A DNA stretch of 64,000 nt from 39-52-133 sp036523795 (GTDB lineage: Bacteria > Pseudomonadota > Gammaproteobacteria > Burkholderiales > Gallionellaceae), in the NCBI GenBank assembly GCA_036523795.1, contig DATDDN010000177.1:1-64000 (forward strand). Reading direction: 5' to 3'. Below the pieces are notes generated by a model that saw only the letters and a list, made by a program, of their open reading frames with translations, had not been told where the DNA came from and searched no databases. Of the stretch, positions 16,433 through 25,824 are shown piece by piece. The position numbers were made by a program, and so were the translations under genes. The first letter of the stretch is position 1. Every line of letters starts with the position of its first letter.

Positions 16433-19033
16433 ATGGGAAAAATGAATGTGGCGCAATTCGCGGGTGAACTGGGTTTGCCGGTAGAGTTGCTGCTTGAACA
16501 ACTGCAGGCGGCCGGGGTCGCCAAGAAGCAGGAAAGTGACCCCGTATCTGAACAGGACAAGACTCAGTTGCTGGAACATCTGCGCAGCGCGCATGGCAGC
16601 AACAAGGGCAAGATCACCCTCACTCGTCGTGAAACAACGGCGATCAAGAAAGCGGATAGCAGCGGCAAATCCCGCACCATCCAGGTGGAAGTGCGCAAGA
16701 AGCGCGTGGTGGCGCCGCCCGCAGCAGAGCCGGTGGCAGCCGCGCCTGCAGCGCCAGCCAAGGCTGAAGCGATTGCTGAACCCGCCCAGGTACTGGACGA
16801 GGGGCAATTGAGCGCGCGTGAAATCGAGGCGCGTAATCGGGCTGAGCTGGCCGCTCGCCAGGCAGCCGATCTGCAAGCGAAACAGGAGCGCATGAAGCGC
16901 AAGGCTGCGCCAGCTGTGGTTCCTGAAGCTGCTCCTGCACCAGTGGCCGCAGTTGCGCCTGAACCAGCCAAGGCAGAAGCAGTTGCTGCTGCGCCGGCCA
17001 AGGCTGCGCCTGAAGGCACCCTGCACAAGCCGGCCGGCCCTCGCCCCGGTGACAAGGTGGCCAAGCCTTCTCCGAAGAAGGTTGACAAGGAAGTCGAAAA
17101 AGCCAGCCCATGGGATGAGGCCGGGCACAAGAAGCGCACGCCAACACGCGCGCTGGAGCCTCGTGCCGGCAGCGGCACCCGCACCGGTGGGGCCGTCCGC
17201 GCGCCGCGCCATGAAAAACACAGCAAAGCCGAGGCAGTGACGCAGCAGCACGCGTTCTCCATGCCTACCGAGCCGATCAAGCTCGAAGTAGCGGTTCCCG
17301 AAACCATCACCGTCGCCGAGTTGGCGCAGAAGATGTCGATCAAGGCGGCCGAGATCATCAAGGTGCTGATGAAGATGGGCTCCATGGTCACCATCAATCA
17401 GGTGCTCGATCAGGACACCGCGATGATTCTGGTTGAAGAGATGGGGCACACCGCCAAGGCAGCCAAGACGGACGACCCGGATGCCTTCCTGGCCGATGCA
17501 AGCGAGCACAAGGATCTGGTGCTGTCGCCGCGCGCACCCGTGGTTACCGTGATGGGCCACGTTGACCACGGCAAGACCTCCTTGCTGGACTACATTCGCC
17601 GCACTCGCGTAGCCAGCGGCGAAGCGGGCGGCATTACCCAGCATATCGGCGCGTACCACGTGGAAACGCCGCGCGGCATGATCACTTTCCTGGATACCCC
17701 GGGCCACGAGGCGTTTACCGCGATGCGTGCACGTGGCGCCAAGGTGACCGACATTGTCATTCTGGTGGTCGCGGCGGATGACGGCGTGATGCCGCAAACC
17801 AAAGAGGCGATCAGCCATGCCAAGGCTGGCGGAGTGCCGATCGTCGTGGCCGTCACCAAGATTGACAAACCGGATGCCAACTCCGAGCGCGTCAAGCAGG
17901 AACTGGTGGCCGAAGGTGTGGTGCCGGAAGACTGGGGTGGTGATGCCATGTTCGTGGAGGTTTCCGCCAAGACCGGGCAGGGTATTGATGCCTTGCTGGA
18001 GGGCATCCTGCTGCAGGCGGAAGTGCTTGAGCTGAAGGCGCCCAAAGATACGCACGCGAAAGGCATCGTGATCGAATCGCGCCTGGACAAGGGACGCGGC
18101 CCGGTTGCGACCATGCTGGTGCAGTCCGGCACCCTGAAGCGCGGTGATGCGGTTCTGGTGGGTGCTGTGTTTGGCCGCGTGCGCGCCATGCTGGATGAGA
18201 ATGCCAAGGCCATCAACGAGGCCGGCCCGTCCATCCCAGTGGAAATTCAAGGTCTGTCGGAAGTGCCGCCGGCCGGCGAGGAATTCCTCGTGTTGGCAGA
18301 TGAAAAGAAAGCACGCGAAATTGCGTTGTTCCGCCAAGGCAAATTCCGCGATGTGAAACTGGCCAAGCAGCAGGCCGCCAAGCTGGAGAACATGTTCGAA
18401 CAGATGGCCGAGGGCGAGGTGCGCAGCCTGTCGCTGATCGTGAAGACCGACGTGCAGGGCTCCGCCGAGGCGATTACCCACGCCCTGCAGAAGCTGTCTA
18501 CCGACGAGGTGAAGGTCAACCTGATTCACGGCGGTGTGGGCGCGATCACCGAGTCCGACATCAACCTGGCGCTGGCTTCCAAGGCGATCGTGATCGGCTT
18601 CAACACCCGTGCGGATGCGGCGGCACGCCGTCTGGCCGAGAGCTCGGGTGTGGACGTGCGCTACTACAACATCATTTACGAGATGGTCGACGAGATCAAG
18701 GCGGCCCTCTCCGGCATGCTTGCGCCCGAGAAGAAGGAGAACGTCATCGGCATGGTCGAGGTGCGCCAGGTGTTTACCATTTCCAAGGTGGGCACGATTG
18801 CCGGCTGCTACGTCACCGATGGCATGATCAAACGCTCGTCCAGCGTGCGCGTGCTGCGCAACAATGTGGTGATTCATACCGGCGAGCTGGATTCGCTCAA
18901 GCGCTTCAAGGATGACGTGAAAGAGGTCAAGTCCAATTTCGAGTGCGGTCTGTCCTTGCGTGGTTACAACGACCTTCAGGTCGGCGACCAGCTCGAAGTG
19001 TTTGAAATCGTCGAAGTGGCACGTGCGCTTTAA
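16433..19033 (+). CDS. infB: Translation initiation factor IF-2
   Basis: An 866-residue protein. The N-terminal IF2_N helix domain (1-55) is followed by a long low-complexity Ala/Pro/Lys/Glu linker (about 85-270), a second IF2_N domain, and the GTPase domain with G1 GHVDHGKTS (near 372), G3 DTPGHEAF and G4 TKID. Domains II-IV then bind fMet-tRNA. It delivers initiator tRNA to the 30S subunit. AAGGGG precedes the ATG. The last base overlaps rbfA (TAATG). Confidence 0.97.
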   Translation: MGKMNVAQFAGELGLPVELLLEQLQAAGVAKKQESDPVSEQDKTQLLEHLRSAHGSNKGKITLTRRETTAIKKADSSGKSRTIQVEVRKKRVVAPPAAEPVAAAPAAPAKAEAIAEPAQVLDEGQLSAREIEARNRAELAARQAADLQAKQERMKRKAAPAVVPEAAPAPVAAVAPEPAKAEAVAAAPAKAAPEGTLHKPAGPRPGDKVAKPSPKKVDKEVEKASPWDEAGHKKRTPTRALEPRAGSGTRTGGAVRAPRHEKHSKAEAVTQQHAFSMPTEPIKLEVAVPETITVAELAQKMSIKAAEIIKVLMKMGSMVTINQVLDQDTAMILVEEMGHTAKAAKTDDPDAFLADASEHKDLVLSPRAPVVTVMGHVDHGKTSLLDYIRRTRVASGEAGGITQHIGAYHVETPRGMITFLDTPGHEAFTAMRARGAKVTDIVILVVAADDGVMPQTKEAISHAKAGGVPIVVAVTKIDKPDANSERVKQELVAEGVVPEDWGGDAMFVEVSAKTGQGIDALLEGILLQAEVLELKAPKDTHAKGIVIESRLDKGRGPVATMLVQSGTLKRGDAVLVGAVFGRVRAMLDENAKAINEAGPSIPVEIQGLSEVPPAGEEFLVLADEKKAREIALFRQGKFRDVKLAKQQAAKLENMFEQMAEGEVRSLSLIVKTDVQGSAEAITHALQKLSTDEVKVNLIHGGVGAITESDINLALASKAIVIGFNTRADAAARRLAESSGVDVRYYNIIYEMVDEIKAALSGMLAPEKKENVIGMVEVRQVFTISKVGTIAGCYVTDGMIKRSSSVRVLRNNVVIHTGELDSLKRFKDDVKEVKSNFECGLSLRGYNDLQVGDQLEVFEIVEVARAL

Positions 19034-19395
19034 TGCCTAAGGACTTTGCCAGAACAGACCGTATCGGCGAGCAGATCCAGCGCGAGCTGGCTCAGCTGAT
19101 CCGCCTCGAGGTAAAAGATCCGCGCGTGAAGCTGGTGACCATTACCGGTGTCGAAGTCGCCCGTGATTACTCGCATGCCAAGGTGTTCTACACTGCGCTG
19201 AATGGTGCCAGCAAAGAACTGCAGCAGGGGCTTGAGCGATCGGCCGGATTCCTGCGCAGCCAGCTGGCTCATTCTCTCAAGCTGCGCATCATTCCCCAGC
19301 TGCATTTCGTTTTCGATGCCTCGGTCGAACGCGGTGCACGCCTCTCGCAACTGATCGACCAGGCGGTCGCCAGCGATCACCCTTCCGAAGACTGA
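19033..19395 (+). CDS. rbfA: 30S ribosome-binding factor RbfA
   Basis: A 120-residue KH-like protein. It begins PKDFARTDRIGEQIQRELA and includes VKLVTITGVEVARDYSHAKV and PQLHFVFDASVERGARL, the standard RbfA motifs. It is a cold-shock-linked factor for 16S 5'-end maturation. Its start overlaps the infB stop by 1 nt and its stop overlaps truB by 1 nt, indicating translational coupling. Confidence 0.96.
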   Translation: MPKDFARTDRIGEQIQRELAQLIRLEVKDPRVKLVTITGVEVARDYSHAKVFYTALNGASKELQQGLERSAGFLRSQLAHSLKLRIIPQLHFVFDASVERGARLSQLIDQAVASDHPSED

Positions 19396-20360
19396 TGCAA
19401 CCCACCGCAAGCCGCCGCTGGCGCCCCGTCAACGGGGTGCTGCTGTTCGACAAGCCGCTTGAATTGAGTTCCAACATTGCCCTGCAGAAAGTGCGCCGCC
19501 TGTTCCAGGCTGAGAAGGCGGGGCACACGGGCACGCTGGATCCCCTCGCCACCGGCTTGTTGCCCATCTGTTTTGGCGAAGCCACCAAATTCACCTTGTC
19601 CTTGCTGGATGCGGACAAGACCTACCGTGCCTGGGTGCGCCTCGGCCAGACGACGACGACCGGCGATGCGGAAGGGGAGGTGACCTCCACACTGCCGGTC
19701 AGCGTGAGCGAGGCGCAGGTTCGCGCGGTGATGCTGCAGTTCACCGGGGAAATCGAACAGATTCCGCCCATGTACAGCGCGCTCAAGCATGAAGGCAAGC
19801 CTTTGTATGAATACGTGCGCAAGGGTGAGGCGGTGCACCGCGAAGCGCGCAAGGTGACAGTCCATGAAATCGAGCTGGAGCAGTTTGCGGGTGATGCGCT
19901 GATCATGCGCGTGCGCTGCAGCAAGGGTACGTATATTCGTACCCTGGCCGAGGACATCGGCCACGCACTGGGCTGCGGGGCTCATCTGTCCGGCCTGCGC
20001 CGTCTCGCCATCGCACAGTTTGACCTCGCCCACGCGCATACCCTGGCACAGCTGGAAGCAATGGATGATACAGCACGCGATGCCTGTCTGTTGCCGCTAG
20101 ACAGCCTGTTGCAAGACTTGCCCAGGCTGGAGCTGGATGCAGCGCAGCTGGCCCGGATTGCCCAGGGCCAGCGTCTGGGCATGGATTGGCCGACCGGGGA
20201 TGGCAAGGTGCGTTTGTATGCCAACGGTGTGTTTGTCGGCATCGGTGAAGTGGAGGGGCGCAGGCTGTCGCCGAGCCGCTTGCTGGCCAGTGTTGCAAGG
20301 GATGCAGCCCGGGGGCAATTGGCGCAGGCTGGCCAATCCGCTGCAGGGCAGGAAGCATGA
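19395..20360 (+). CDS. truB: tRNA pseudouridine-55 synthase
   Basis: A 321-residue protein. The catalytic motif GHTGTLDPLATGLLPIC holds the nucleophilic Asp near 51. The RCSKGTYIRTLAEDIG motif and a PUA-like C-terminal domain (about 245-310) are present. It makes the universally conserved psi55 in the T-loop of tRNAs. It is translationally coupled to rbfA and ends 20 nt before the rpsO promoter. Confidence 0.96.
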   Translation: MQPTASRRWRPVNGVLLFDKPLELSSNIALQKVRRLFQAEKAGHTGTLDPLATGLLPICFGEATKFTLSLLDADKTYRAWVRLGQTTTTGDAEGEVTSTLPVSVSEAQVRAVMLQFTGEIEQIPPMYSALKHEGKPLYEYVRKGEAVHREARKVTVHEIELEQFAGDALIMRVRCSKGTYIRTLAEDIGHALGCGAHLSGLRRLAIAQFDLAHAHTLAQLEAMDDTARDACLLPLDSLLQDLPRLELDAAQLARIAQGQRLGMDWPTGDGKVRLYANGVFVGIGEVEGRRLSPSRLLASVARDAARGQLAQAGQSAAGQEA

Positions 20361-20380
20361 GCGTTAAACGGTAGTTTTAC

Positions 20381-20410
20381 TTGAGCAAATACCGCATTCG
20401 AGGGTAAAAT
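20381..20410 (+). promoter_or_regulatory. Sigma-70 promoter of rpsO, inside a small hairpin
   Basis: TTGAGC (20381-20386), an 18-bp spacer and TAAAAT (20405-20410). An inverted repeat CCGCATT / AATGCGG (20392-20398 and 20408-20414) followed by a T-run overlaps the -10 element. The same DNA may therefore also end truB transcripts. Confidence 0.75.
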
Positions 20411-20437
20411 GCGGCACTTTTTATTGGAGGCAACTAA

Positions 20438-20707
20438 ATGTCTATTACGACAGCACAAAAGTCACAAATCGTGACTGATTATCAACGCGCCAAGGGTGAC
20501 ACTGGTTCTCCCGAAGTTCAGATCGCCCTGATGACTGCGCGCATCAACTACCTGACTGGTCACTTCAAGGAGCACGCCAAGGATCACCACTCTCGCCGTG
20601 GCCTGCTGCGCCTGGTTAGCCGCCGCCGCAAGCTGCTCGACTACCTCAAGAGCAAGAATGAAAACAGCTACCAGGAACTGATCAAGCGCCTGGAACTGCG
20701 CAAGTAA
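20438..20707 (+). CDS. rpsO: 30S ribosomal protein S15
   Basis: An 89-residue protein of canonical length with the S15 core (GDTGSPEVQIALMTARI, the LTGHFKEHAKDHHSRRGL loop and RRRKLLDYLK). It binds 16S rRNA early in 30S assembly. TTGGAGG lies 7 nt before the ATG. It has its own promoter and is followed by a hairpin terminator before pnp, the usual proteobacterial arrangement. Confidence 0.98.
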   Translation: MSITTAQKSQIVTDYQRAKGDTGSPEVQIALMTARINYLTGHFKEHAKDHHSRRGLLRLVSRRRKLLDYLKSKNENSYQELIKRLELRK

Positions 20708-20720
20708 CACAGCACAATCA

Positions 20721-20751
20721 GCGGGTCGCATTAGCGGCCCGCTTCATTTTT
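20721..20751 (+). terminator. Terminator between rpsO and pnp
   Basis: GCGGGTCGC / GCGGCCCGC form a 9-bp stem with one mismatch and an ATTA loop, followed by TTCATTTTT. It probably allows partial read-through into pnp. Confidence 0.8.
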
Positions 20752-20796
20752 CCCGCAGCGGCGCAGCGCGCCATGTCATGCATAGAGAGGTCAACC

Positions 20797-22908
20797 TTGA
20801 GTCACTACAAGAAAACGCTAACTTACGGTAAACATCAACTGACCCTGGAGACTGGCGAAATTGCGCGTCAGGCGAGCGGCGCCGTGATGGTCAGTCTGGA
20901 TGACACGGTAGTGCTGGTCACCGTAGTAGGCTGCAAGGACTCCAAGCCGGAGCAGGATTTTTTCCCGATGACGGTGGACTACCAGGAACGCACCTATGCT
21001 GCGGGCCGCATCCCCGGCGGTTACCTGCGCCGTGAAGGCCGTCCCAGCGAGCGCGAGATTCTGGTATCGCGCCTGATCGACCGTCCCCTGCGTCCGCTGT
21101 TCCCGGAAGGCTTCTACAACGAAGTGCAGATCGTGGCGACCGTGGTGTCTTCGGATCCACAGATTGATGCCGACATTCCGGCGATGATCGGCGCTTCCGC
21201 TGCCTTGGCGATTTCCGGCATGCCGTTTGACGGCCCGATCGGCGCTGCCCGCGTGGCTTATGTGAACGATCAGTATGTGCTGAACCCGACTGCCGACGAG
21301 CTCAAGCAATCGAAGCTGGACCTGGTGGTGGCTGGCACCGAGCGCGCCGTGCTGATGGTTGAATCGGAAGCGCATCAGTTGTCCGAAGAAGTCATGCTGG
21401 GCGCGGTCATGCACGGCCACGAACAGATGCAGGCCGTGATCCAGGCGATCAACGAAATGGCCGATGCCGTGGGTGCCGATGCGTGGGAATGGGCGCCTGC
21501 AGCCAAGGACGAGACATTGGTGGCCAAGATTGCCGAGCTGGCTGAGAGTGATCTCAAGGCAGCCTATGCCGTGCGCCAGAAGCAGGCCCGCACCATGCAG
21601 GTAAACGCCATCCGCAATCGCGTGCTGGAAGCGGTGGCGACAGAGGGCAGCAACAAGAACCAGATCAACGAAATGTTCCAGGCTCTGGAATCCAAGATCG
21701 TGCGCGGTCAGATCCTGAACGGCGAGCCGCGCATCGATGGCCGCGACACCCGCACCGTGCGCCCCATTACTATCCGCACCGGCGTATTGCCGCGCACCCA
21801 TGGTTCTGCGCTGTTTACCCGTGGCGAAACACAGGCGCTGGTAGTGGCGACCCTGGGCAGCATTCGCGACTCGCAGAAGATGGATGACCTGCAAGGCGAG
21901 TACACAGATCGCTTCATGTTGCACTACAACTTCCCGCCATACTCCACCGGCGAAACCGGCCGTGTCGGCACGCCCAAGCGCCGCGAAATCGGCCATGGGC
22001 GTCTGGCCAAGCGCGCTCTGGCACCGGTGTTGCCGAGCGAGGAAGAGTTTGTACAGGCCATACGCGTGGTATCCGAAATTACCGAGTCGAATGGCTCCAG
22101 CTCGATGGCCTCCGTGTGCGGTGGCTGCCTGTCCCTGATGGATGCGGGCATCCCCGTCAAGACCCACGTGGCAGGCATTGCCATGGGCTTGATCAAGGAA
22201 GGCAATCGTTTCGCCGTGCTGACCGACATCCTGGGCGACGAAGATCACCTGGGCGATATGGACTTCAAGGTGGCCGGCTCCGAGCATGGCATCACCGCCC
22301 TGCAGATGGACATCAAGATCAACGGCATCACGCGCGAGATCATGCAGGCTGCCCTGAGCCAGGCGCGTGAAGGCCGCATGCACATCCTCGGCATCATGAA
22401 GCAGGCGATGCCGACCGTGCGCGCAGAGGTTTCCATACACGCACCACGCATCATCAAGATGAAGATCAATCCAGAGAAGATCCGTGACGTGATCGGCAAG
22501 GGCGGTGCAGTGATCCGTGCGCTGACTGAAGAAACCGGCACCACCATCGACATCGATGACGATGGCAACGTCACCATTTCCTGCGTCAGCGGCGAAGCCG
22601 GCAATCTCGCCAAGCAGCGCATCGAAGGCATCGTTGCCGAAGTAGAGGTGGGCAAGGTTTACGAAGGCCCGGTGGTCAAGCTGCTGGATTTCGGCGCGAT
22701 CGTGAACATCATGCCGGGCAAGGATGGTTTGCTGCACATCTCGCAGATTTCCAACGAGCGCATCAACACCGTCGCCGAGCACCTGAAAGAAGGTCAGATC
22801 GTGAAGGTGAAAGTGCTGGAAGCGGACGACAAGGGTCGCATGCGCCTCAGCATGAAAGCCTTGCTGCCGCCGCCCGCTGCAGCGCCTGAGACACCCGCTG
22901 CGGAGTAA
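20797..22908 (+). CDS. pnp: Polyribonucleotide nucleotidyltransferase (PNPase)
   Basis: A 703-residue protein. Two RNase PH cores (about 1-220 and 305-545) flank an all-helical domain. The second core carries the FFPMTVDYQER-like and SGSSSMASVCGG-type active-site features, and a KH domain (IGKGGAVIRALTEETG) and an S1 domain (GAIVNIMPGKDGLLHISQIS) follow. It degrades mRNA 3'-to-5' with phosphate. An ATG at 20773 is in frame, but AGAGAGG lies 6 nt before the TTG at 20797, where the family N-terminus begins, so the TTG was chosen. Confidence 0.96.
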   Translation: MSHYKKTLTYGKHQLTLETGEIARQASGAVMVSLDDTVVLVTVVGCKDSKPEQDFFPMTVDYQERTYAAGRIPGGYLRREGRPSEREILVSRLIDRPLRPLFPEGFYNEVQIVATVVSSDPQIDADIPAMIGASAALAISGMPFDGPIGAARVAYVNDQYVLNPTADELKQSKLDLVVAGTERAVLMVESEAHQLSEEVMLGAVMHGHEQMQAVIQAINEMADAVGADAWEWAPAAKDETLVAKIAELAESDLKAAYAVRQKQARTMQVNAIRNRVLEAVATEGSNKNQINEMFQALESKIVRGQILNGEPRIDGRDTRTVRPITIRTGVLPRTHGSALFTRGETQALVVATLGSIRDSQKMDDLQGEYTDRFMLHYNFPPYSTGETGRVGTPKRREIGHGRLAKRALAPVLPSEEEFVQAIRVVSEITESNGSSSMASVCGGCLSLMDAGIPVKTHVAGIAMGLIKEGNRFAVLTDILGDEDHLGDMDFKVAGSEHGITALQMDIKINGITREIMQAALSQAREGRMHILGIMKQAMPTVRAEVSIHAPRIIKMKINPEKIRDVIGKGGAVIRALTEETGTTIDIDDDGNVTISCVSGEAGNLAKQRIEGIVAEVEVGKVYEGPVVKLLDFGAIVNIMPGKDGLLHISQISNERINTVAEHLKEGQIVKVKVLEADDKGRMRLSMKALLPPPAAAPETPAAE

Positions 22909-22924
22909 TCTGCCAGCACCCCGG

Positions 22925-22952
22925 AAAAGCCCCGTTCTGCGGGGCTTTTTCT
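22925..22952 (+). terminator. Intrinsic terminator of pnp
   Basis: AAAAGCCCCG and CGGGGCTTTT form a strong stem with a TTCTG loop and run into T residues, 17 nt after the pnp stop. Confidence 0.93.
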
Positions 22953-23021
22953 TTTCTCGCCTGCGGCATGCCTGATTGGTAAGATTCGGTTTTGCCAGTT
23001 ACGCCAGTCTCAGATTGAACC

Positions 23022-24830
23022 ATGGATTCCGCCCCCTTTGACCCCAAGGCCTTTGTTGCCTCACTGCCTCTGCTTCCCGGTGTGTACCGCATGCTGGATG
23101 CAGCAGGGCAAGTGCTGTACGTGGGCAAAGCCAGCCAGCTCAAAAAGCGGGTTTCCTCCTATTTCCAGAAGACCAGTATCTCGCCGCGCATCCGCCTGAT
23201 GGTGTCGCATATTGCCAACATCGAGATCACCGTTACGCGCACCGAGGCCGAGGCGCTGCTGCTGGAAAATAACCTGATCAAGAGCCTGAAGCCGCGCTAC
23301 AACATCCTGTTCCGTGACGACAAGTCGTACCCGTATATCGTGCTGACCGGGGATCGCTTCCCGCGCCTGGCCTATTACCGTGGCAGCACGTCCAGGCAGC
23401 ACCAGTATTTCGGTCCCTATCCCAACTCGTATGCGGCCAAGGAAAGCATTTCTCTGCTGCAGAAGGTGTTTCGCCTGCGCACCTGCGAGGACAGCGTATT
23501 CAGCAACCGCACGCGCCCGTGCCTGCTGCACCAGATCCAGCGTTGCACGGCACCGTGTGTAGGGCTGATTTCTGCGGAGGATTACGCCACCGATGTGCGC
23601 AATGCGGCGTTGTTGCTGCAGGGCAAGTTTGATGAGGTCGAGGTGCGTCTGCGCGGCGCCATGGAGCAGGCCGCTGAGGCTCAGCTGTACGAACAGGCTG
23701 CCGCTTTGCGCGACCAGCTGCAAGCCTTGCGCACCGTGCAGCAAAAGCAGTTTGTCGAAAGCGGCCGGGCAACCGATGCTGACATCATCGCCGTGGCGGA
23801 GCTGAACGGCAAGCTGTGCGTGAACCTCGCCATGGTGCGCGGTGGCCGCCATCTGGGCGACAAGCAGTTCTTCCCGCAGAACGCGGAGGAGCAGAGCATG
23901 CCGGAAGTGCTGGAAGCCTTCCTGGCCCAGCATTACCTGAACCGTTCAGTGCCGCCGCTGATCCTGACCAATCTGGAAATTGCCGCGGAGGCGCTGGAAG
24001 CGGCGTTTGCCGAGCAGTCGGGAAGCAAAGTGCTGATTCGTCTGGCCGGCAGTGGAGAGCGGCGCAAGTGGGTGGACATGGCCTCCGGCAATGCGCTGCT
24101 GGCCCTGCAGCAACAAGCCGGGTTGCAGGCAGGGCAGCAGGCGCGGCTGGAGGCGCTGCGTAGCGCGTTGTCGCAGCCGCAACTGAACCGCATCGAGTGT
24201 TTCGACATCAGCCATACCATGGGTGAGGCGACTGTCGCGTCTTGCGTGGTGTACGACAATCTGGCCATACGCCCGGCAGAATATCGCCGTTACAACATCT
24301 CCGGCATCACGCCCGGCGACGATTATGCTGCCATGCGCCAGGCGCTGACCCGACGCTACCAGAAACTGCAGGCCGGGGAGGGCAAGCGGCCCGACCTTAT
24401 CCTGATCGATGGCGGGGTAGGTCAGCTGGCTGTCGCGATTGAGGTCATGGCCGCTCTCGAATTAACGGACATCCCTCTGATGGGGGTGGCGAAAGGCGTG
24501 GAGCGCAAGCCTGGGCTGGAGCAATTGTTGCTACCCCGGCAGGAAAAGCCGTTACAATTAAACCCGGACAGCCCCGCACTGCATCTGATACAGCAGGTGC
24601 GCGATGAAGCCCATCGCTTTGCGATCAGCGGACACCGCGCACAACGCGGCAAGGCGCGAACTGCTTCCTCGCTGGAAGAAATCAGCGGGGTGGGCGAGAA
24701 GCGCAGGCGCAATCTGCTTGCCCGTTTTGGCGGTTTGAAGGGTGTGCTTCAGGCCAGTGTGGAAGAACTGGCGCAGGTTGAGGGTATCAGCCCGGCGCTT
24801 GCGGAAAAAATATACCAACAATTGCATTAA
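23022..24830 (+). CDS. uvrC: Excinuclease ABC subunit C
   Basis: A 602-residue protein. The GIY-YIG nuclease domain lies at the N-terminus (LPGVYRMLDAAGQVLYVGKA). A UVR motif region (about 205-240), the central UvrC homology with ECFDISHTMGEATVASCVV, the RNase H-like C-terminal nuclease (LILIDGGVGQL) and tandem HhH motifs at the end follow. It makes the dual incisions of nucleotide excision repair with UvrA/UvrB. It is followed 25 nt later by pgsA. Confidence 0.97.
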   Translation: MDSAPFDPKAFVASLPLLPGVYRMLDAAGQVLYVGKASQLKKRVSSYFQKTSISPRIRLMVSHIANIEITVTRTEAEALLLENNLIKSLKPRYNILFRDDKSYPYIVLTGDRFPRLAYYRGSTSRQHQYFGPYPNSYAAKESISLLQKVFRLRTCEDSVFSNRTRPCLLHQIQRCTAPCVGLISAEDYATDVRNAALLLQGKFDEVEVRLRGAMEQAAEAQLYEQAAALRDQLQALRTVQQKQFVESGRATDADIIAVAELNGKLCVNLAMVRGGRHLGDKQFFPQNAEEQSMPEVLEAFLAQHYLNRSVPPLILTNLEIAAEALEAAFAEQSGSKVLIRLAGSGERRKWVDMASGNALLALQQQAGLQAGQQARLEALRSALSQPQLNRIECFDISHTMGEATVASCVVYDNLAIRPAEYRRYNISGITPGDDYAAMRQALTRRYQKLQAGEGKRPDLILIDGGVGQLAVAIEVMAALELTDIPLMGVAKGVERKPGLEQLLLPRQEKPLQLNPDSPALHLIQQVRDEAHRFAISGHRAQRGKARTASSLEEISGVGEKRRRNLLARFGGLKGVLQASVEELAQVEGISPALAEKIYQQLH

Positions 24831-24855
24831 CCATCGCTACGGCAATCAATTACGT

Positions 24856-25431
24856 ATGCCTCTCAATATTCCAATCTTGTTGACCTGGTTCAGGATCGTG
24901 ATGATTCCGATATTTATCGGCATCTTCTACCTGGCCGACACCACGATGAGCATGCATTACAAGCACCTGTTCAGCGCCTTGCTGTTTGCCCTGGCGGGGG
25001 CCACCGACTGGCTGGATGGTTATCTTGCGCGTTCGCTCAACCAGACTTCGGCATTCGGCGCTTTCCTTGATCCGGTGGCTGACAAGCTGATGGTGGTCGC
25101 TGCGTTGATCGTGCTGCTGAATCTGGGCTACGTGGACAAGATGATTGCCTTCATCATCATCGGACGCGAAATCGCCATCTCGGCACTGCGCGAATGGATG
25201 GCGCAGCTCGGTAGCAGCAAGAGCGTTGCCGTGTCCATGCTGGGAAAGCTCAAGACCACCTTCCAGATGTTTGCCATCCTCCTGCTGCTCTATCACGAGC
25301 CGGTCATGGCCTTTCCCACCCACGAGGTCGGTACTGTCCTGGTTTACCTGGCTGCGGTGCTGACGCTGTGGTCCATGGTGTACTACCTGATGCTGGCGAT
25401 GCCACAGCTCACGCAAAAAACGCGCGACTGA
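24856..25431 (+). CDS. pgsA: CDP-diacylglycerol-glycerol-3-phosphate 3-phosphatidyltransferase
   Basis: A 191-residue membrane protein with about five hydrophobic segments. The CDP-alcohol phosphotransferase signature DGYLARSLNQTSAFGAFLDP followed by VADKL is complete (DG-x2-AR-x8-G-x3-D-x3-D). It makes phosphatidylglycerol phosphate. The ATG at 24856 is chosen because the family N-terminus (MPLNIPILLTWFRI) begins there; the frame is open further upstream into uvrC. The uvrC-pgsA pairing is common in proteobacteria. Confidence 0.95.
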   Translation: MPLNIPILLTWFRIVMIPIFIGIFYLADTTMSMHYKHLFSALLFALAGATDWLDGYLARSLNQTSAFGAFLDPVADKLMVVAALIVLLNLGYVDKMIAFIIIGREIAISALREWMAQLGSSKSVAVSMLGKLKTTFQMFAILLLLYHEPVMAFPTHEVGTVLVYLAAVLTLWSMVYYLMLAMPQLTQKTRD

Positions 25432-25433
25432 GT

Positions 25434-25462
25434 TTGATTTTTTCTGCGGGGGAAGGTATAGT
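25434..25462 (+). promoter_or_regulatory. Sigma-70 promoter of the tRNA-Pro/Arg/His unit
   Basis: TTGATT (25434-25439), a 17-bp spacer and TATAGT (25457-25462), followed by a GC-rich discriminator, 9 nt before tRNA-Pro. Confidence 0.85.
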
Positions 25463-25471
25463 GGCGGGCTT

Positions 25472-25548
25472 CGGGGTGTAGCGTAGCCTGGTAGCGCGCC
25501 TGCTTTGGGAGCAGGATGTCGGGAGTTCGAATCTCTCCACCCCGACCA
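25472..25548 (+). tRNA. tRNA-Pro (TGG)
   Basis: A complete cloverleaf with acceptor CGGGGTG/CACCCCG. The anticodon loop TTTGGGA gives TGG; the T-loop is TTCGAAT and CCA is encoded. It is the first of three tandem tRNA genes. Confidence 0.97.
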
Positions 25549-25589
25549 GGTTTCAGCATTACTGTTTCATTGATTTAACCGAAAGAATT

Positions 25590-25666
25590 GTGCCCGTAGC
25601 TCAACCGGATAGAGCACCAGCCTTCTAAGCTGGGGGTTACAGGTTCGATTCCTGTCGGGCACGCCA
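25590..25666 (+). tRNA. tRNA-Arg (TCT)
   Basis: A complete cloverleaf with acceptor GTGCCCG/CGGGCAC. The anticodon loop CTTCTAA gives TCT; the T-loop is TTCGATT and CCA is encoded. Confidence 0.97.
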
Positions 25667-25687
25667 GAGTCTGGCATCCGTTTCAAT

Positions 25688-25764
25688 GGTGGTCGTAGCT
25701 CAGTTGGTAGAGCCCCGGATTGTGATTCCGGTTGTCGTGGGTTCGAGCCCCATCGATCACCCCA
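25688..25764 (+). tRNA. tRNA-His (GTG)
   Basis: A complete cloverleaf. The anticodon loop TTGTGAT gives GTG. The extra G(-1) at 25688 that identifies tRNA-His pairs with discriminator C73; CCA is encoded. It is the last gene of the Pro/Arg/His unit and directly borders the type II secretion cluster. Confidence 0.97.
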
Positions 25765-25824
25765 CCTTTACAGTTCCCGATGTATAGCCTCTTTGCTGCT
25801 CGTTCCTTGGCAGCAATTCATGAA

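Noticed and set aside
16403..18877. Very long minus-strand open frame opposite infB
   Set aside because: A mirror frame of the GC-rich infB gene. The product is His/Arg/Gly-rich with no domain, and infB is fully explained on the plus strand. Similar mirror frames opposite nusA, pnp, ppsA and the transporter genes were left out for the same reason.
25434..25824. Integrase attachment site at the tRNA-Pro/Arg/His cluster
   Set aside because: No integrase gene and no repeated tRNA 3' fragment were found in the window, so an att site cannot be supported.
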